Assembly: GCA_031254555.1 (NCBI GenBank)
Contig: JAIRUF010000039.1
Span: 1 to 5,835, forward strand
Direction of reading: 5' to 3'
Length of the DNA stretch: 5,835 nt
Source: Oscillospiraceae bacterium
GTDB taxonomy: Bacteria > Bacillota > Clostridia > Oscillospirales > Acutalibacteraceae
In this document: positions 5,595 to 5,835 of the stretch, one piece after another
How the letters are laid out: every line of letters begins with the position of its first letter
Position numbering within the stretch: position 1 is the stretch's first letter
Program-made: the position numbers and the translations under genes
Notes under the pieces: model-generated
Database searches by the model: none
Seen by the model: the letters and a program-made list of their open reading frames with translations, nothing else
Told to the model about the DNA's origin: nothing

Positions 5595-5830
5595 TGGCAT
5601 ACAGTGAACATATAGTTCAAAAGGCGAAAAAAGAAATAAGCCGAAGAAGGCAGTACGCACAGCAGCAGGCCGAGGGAAGAAAAGCGGAGCTTGTATCGGT
5701 GTGCCCTCAGCTTGAACAGATAGATACAGAGCTCTCAAAGGCGGGGCTTCAGGCAGTCAAAGCAATCGGCATGGGGGCAAGCGCTGTAGAATATATAGAA
5801 AAACTTGCAGAGAAGAATTTATTTTGTTAA
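5594..5830 (+). CDS. N-terminal fragment of a DnaC/DnaI-like helicase loader, prematurely ended
   Basis: The start ATG overlaps the TAA of the DnaD-family gene (TAATG), with a GAGGAG ribosome site (5579-5584) 9 nt upstream. The first 75 or so residues match the N-terminal part of clostridial DnaC-like ATP-binding proteins: the opening MAYSEHIVQKAKKEISRRR, a charged coiled-coil-like stretch, and the small-residue segment AVKAIGMGAS before an EYIEKLAEKNL helix. Family members are roughly 320-330 residues, continuing with a cysteine cluster and an AAA+ domain with Walker A and B motifs. Here the frame reads Phe-Cys-stop right after EKNL, at 78 residues, five bases before the window ends, and none of the ATPase part is seen. 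The sequence from about 5818 is AT-rich and resembles the family in no frame. The cause could be an insertion, a frameshift or a contig-end assembly error. As written the product could not load helicase. Identification rests on the N-terminus and neighbour only. Confidence 0.75.
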   Translation: MAYSEHIVQKAKKEISRRRQYAQQQAEGRKAELVSVCPQLEQIDTELSKAGLQAVKAIGMGASAVEYIEKLAEKNLFC

Positions 5831-5835
5831 AATAT

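Noticed and set aside
5493..5738. Minus-strand open frame across the DnaD/DnaC-like junction
   Set aside because: It is antisense to two recognised coding regions with a typical coupled TAATG junction and has no recognisable features.

Overview
The window looks like part of a chromosome from a low-to-mid-GC Gram-positive bacterium of class Clostridia, probably a gut-type Oscillospirales/Ruminococcaceae relative. The evidence is the ribD-ribE-ribBA gene order behind an FMN riboswitch, strong Shine-Dalgarno sites of the Firmicutes type, an RlmD/RlmCD-type iron-sulfur methyltransferase, and a pair made of a DnaD-domain protein and a DnaC-like helicase loader. The odd length and the abrupt right edge suggest a metagenomic contig, but this cannot be proved from the sequence.

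Left part (1-2614, minus strand): a riboflavin biosynthesis operon read right to left. A near-consensus sigma-A promoter (2586-2614) drives an FMN riboswitch (2462-2567). An intrinsic terminator (2415-2444) and a weaker second one (2375-2406) follow. Then come ribD (1146-2228), ribE (497-1141) and the first 161 codons of ribBA or ribB (1-483), which runs off the left edge. The genes are tightly packed, with 4 and 13 nt gaps, and their ribosome binding sites overlap the preceding stop codons, so translational coupling is likely. RibD carries out deamination and reduction after GTP ring opening, RibB(A) supplies the four-carbon unit, and RibE makes riboflavin. FMN made from the product would shut the operon off through the riboswitch. 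RibH, the missing lumazine synthase, would be expected beyond position 1.

Middle (2615-4113): a short spacer with weak inverted repeats, then rlmD on the minus strand, a 23S rRNA m5U methyltransferase with all four iron-sulfur cysteines and the catalytic Cys and Glu. Its start is probably TTG at 4104 rather than GTG at 4113.

Right part (4114-5835): a 458 nt intergenic region between divergent genes holds an 83 nt GC-rich palindromic element that folds on paper into a seamless four-way cloverleaf. It also holds several same-strand TGTAAA motifs, two candidate promoters and a candidate H-type pseudoknot leader. A plus-strand operon follows: a DnaD-domain replication protein with a winged helix and two DDBH2 domains, overlapping by one base the start of a DnaC-like helicase loader. 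The loader's frame stops after 78 codons, where family-like sequence gives way to AT-rich sequence five bases before the window ends.

Most coding content is ordinary housekeeping. The points most worth a second look are the cloverleaf repeat, the possible pseudoknot leader of the replication operon, the broken end of the helicase-loader gene and the doubled terminator of the riboswitch.
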